Source: Streptomyces exfoliatus
GTDB taxonomy: Bacteria > Actinomycetota > Actinomycetes > Streptomycetales > Streptomycetaceae
Assembly (NCBI RefSeq): GCF_000725545.1
Contig: NZ_JNZP01000006.1
Location: 124,001-188,000, forward strand
Length of the DNA: 64,000 nucleotides
Direction: 5' to 3'
Part shown: positions 63,567 through 64,000 of the stretch, piece after piece
Layout: every line of letters starts with the position of its first letter
Numbering within the stretch: the stretch's first letter is position 1
Notes under the pieces: generated by a model
The model's database searches: none
Seen by the model: the letters and a program-made list of their open reading frames with translations, nothing else
What the model was told of the DNA's origin: nothing
Position numbers and translations under genes: made by a program

Positions 63567-64000
63567 ATGAGTCGTGAGATCGTCGCAGGAGTGGACGGCT
63601 CCCCCGAGAGCCTGGCGGCGGCCGACTGGGCCGCCCGCGAGGCCCTGCACCGGGGTCTCCCGCTACGGCTCGCGCACGCCTGGCGCTGGGAACCGCTGGA
63701 CCTCCCCCTGGTCCAGGACCGCGCCGACCAGGATCACGTCGCGGACGCGGTCGTGCGGGAGGCCGAGGCCACCATCGCCGGCCGCTACCCGGGACTCGCG
63801 CTCTCGGCCGAGGTCATCGGCGACACGCCGGTCGCCGCGCTCCTGAGCACCGAGGAACACGCCGAGATGCTCGTCATCGGCTCGCGCGGGCACGGCGCGG
63901 TCACCGGATTCCTGCTCGGTTCGTACGGGCAGCAGATCATCGCCGGGGCCACCCGCCCGGTGGTGGCCGTCAGGTCCCGCGACGGCGAGCCGGCCGAACC
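63567..64000 (+). CDS. Universal stress protein (UspA family), truncated by the window end
   Basis: The visible 144 residues start at ATG 63567 behind ACGGAGGAAG: SREIVAGVDGSPESLAAADW, then a first Usp domain ending in MLVIGSRGHGAVTGFLLGSY. The ATP-binding motif G-2x-G-9x-G(S) is complete (GSRGHG, then GFLLGS). Tandem two-domain Usp proteins are common in actinomycetes, so a second domain may lie outside the window. Confidence 0.9.
   Translation, partial: MSREIVAGVDGSPESLAAADWAAREALHRGLPLRLAHAWRWEPLDLPLVQDRADQDHVADAVVREAEATIAGRYPGLALSAEVIGDTPVAALLSTEEHAEMLVIGSRGHGAVTGFLLGSYGQQIIAGATRPVVAVRSRDGEPAE

Overview
This window is high-GC actinobacterial DNA with strong third-position G/C bias. Its gene families (DUF418, DUF2252, DUF5133, PaaX, PadR and Rrf2 regulators, MMPL transporters, many SUKH and IS5/IS630 fragments) and one rare in-frame TTA codon point to a Streptomyces chromosome, or a close relative. 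Degraded transposases and pseudogenes between about 11.6 and 31.9 kb suggest an accessory or arm-like segment. The flanking parts are tidy and operonic.

Layout. 0-11.6 kb: a partial helical-repeat protein, a 9-bp minisatellite, a VOC protein, a SUKH/ArsR chimera, YjbQ, a PaaX/GNAT pair, an alpha/beta hydrolase with DUF418, and a NarL-type two-component system divergent from an MMPL exporter. 11.6-19.2 kb: an IS5 relic, a dead SDR gene, a four-gene sugar-nucleotide and glycosyltransferase operon (UDP-xylose synthase, cellulose-synthase-like GT2, GalE, UDP-glucose dehydrogenase) and a second IS5 relic that abuts the last stop codon. 19.2-24.5 kb: a beta-helix lipoprotein, a CapA-family protein, a dead serine hydrolase and a SUKH protein. 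24.6-30.1 kb: a lipoprotein followed by a 1495-residue secreted protein with propeller, lysozyme-like, golvesin-like and NucA/NucB-like nuclease regions. 30.2-32 kb: a MacB-type permease pseudogene and two IS630 relics.

32-64 kb: dihydroxyacetone kinase operon dhaKLM; a cobalamin riboswitch controlling the cobalt transporter cbiMNQO; FadH with a PadR regulator and a 24-bp perfect palindrome; an RsbW-like ATPase; an FAD oxidoreductase; DUF2252; a GntR regulator behind a DasR-like site; an APC permease; a glycerol-kinase-like / G3P-dehydrogenase-like / FAD-oxidoreductase operon; Nudix; a P450 with a 17-bp tandem repeat in its upstream region; a D,D-carboxypeptidase; a UvrA paralogue; an NAD-epimerase; an unusual GST-like protein; and an Rrf2 regulator followed by an SfnB-like flavoprotein and a universal stress protein cut by the window edge.

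The parts that look most like an undescribed system are the IS-flanked UDP-glucose to UDP-glucuronate to UDP-xylose polysaccharide operon with its nearby beta-helix and CapA proteins, and the lipoprotein plus secreted muramidase/nuclease pair. All functions are inferred by reading the sequence. No database search was run.
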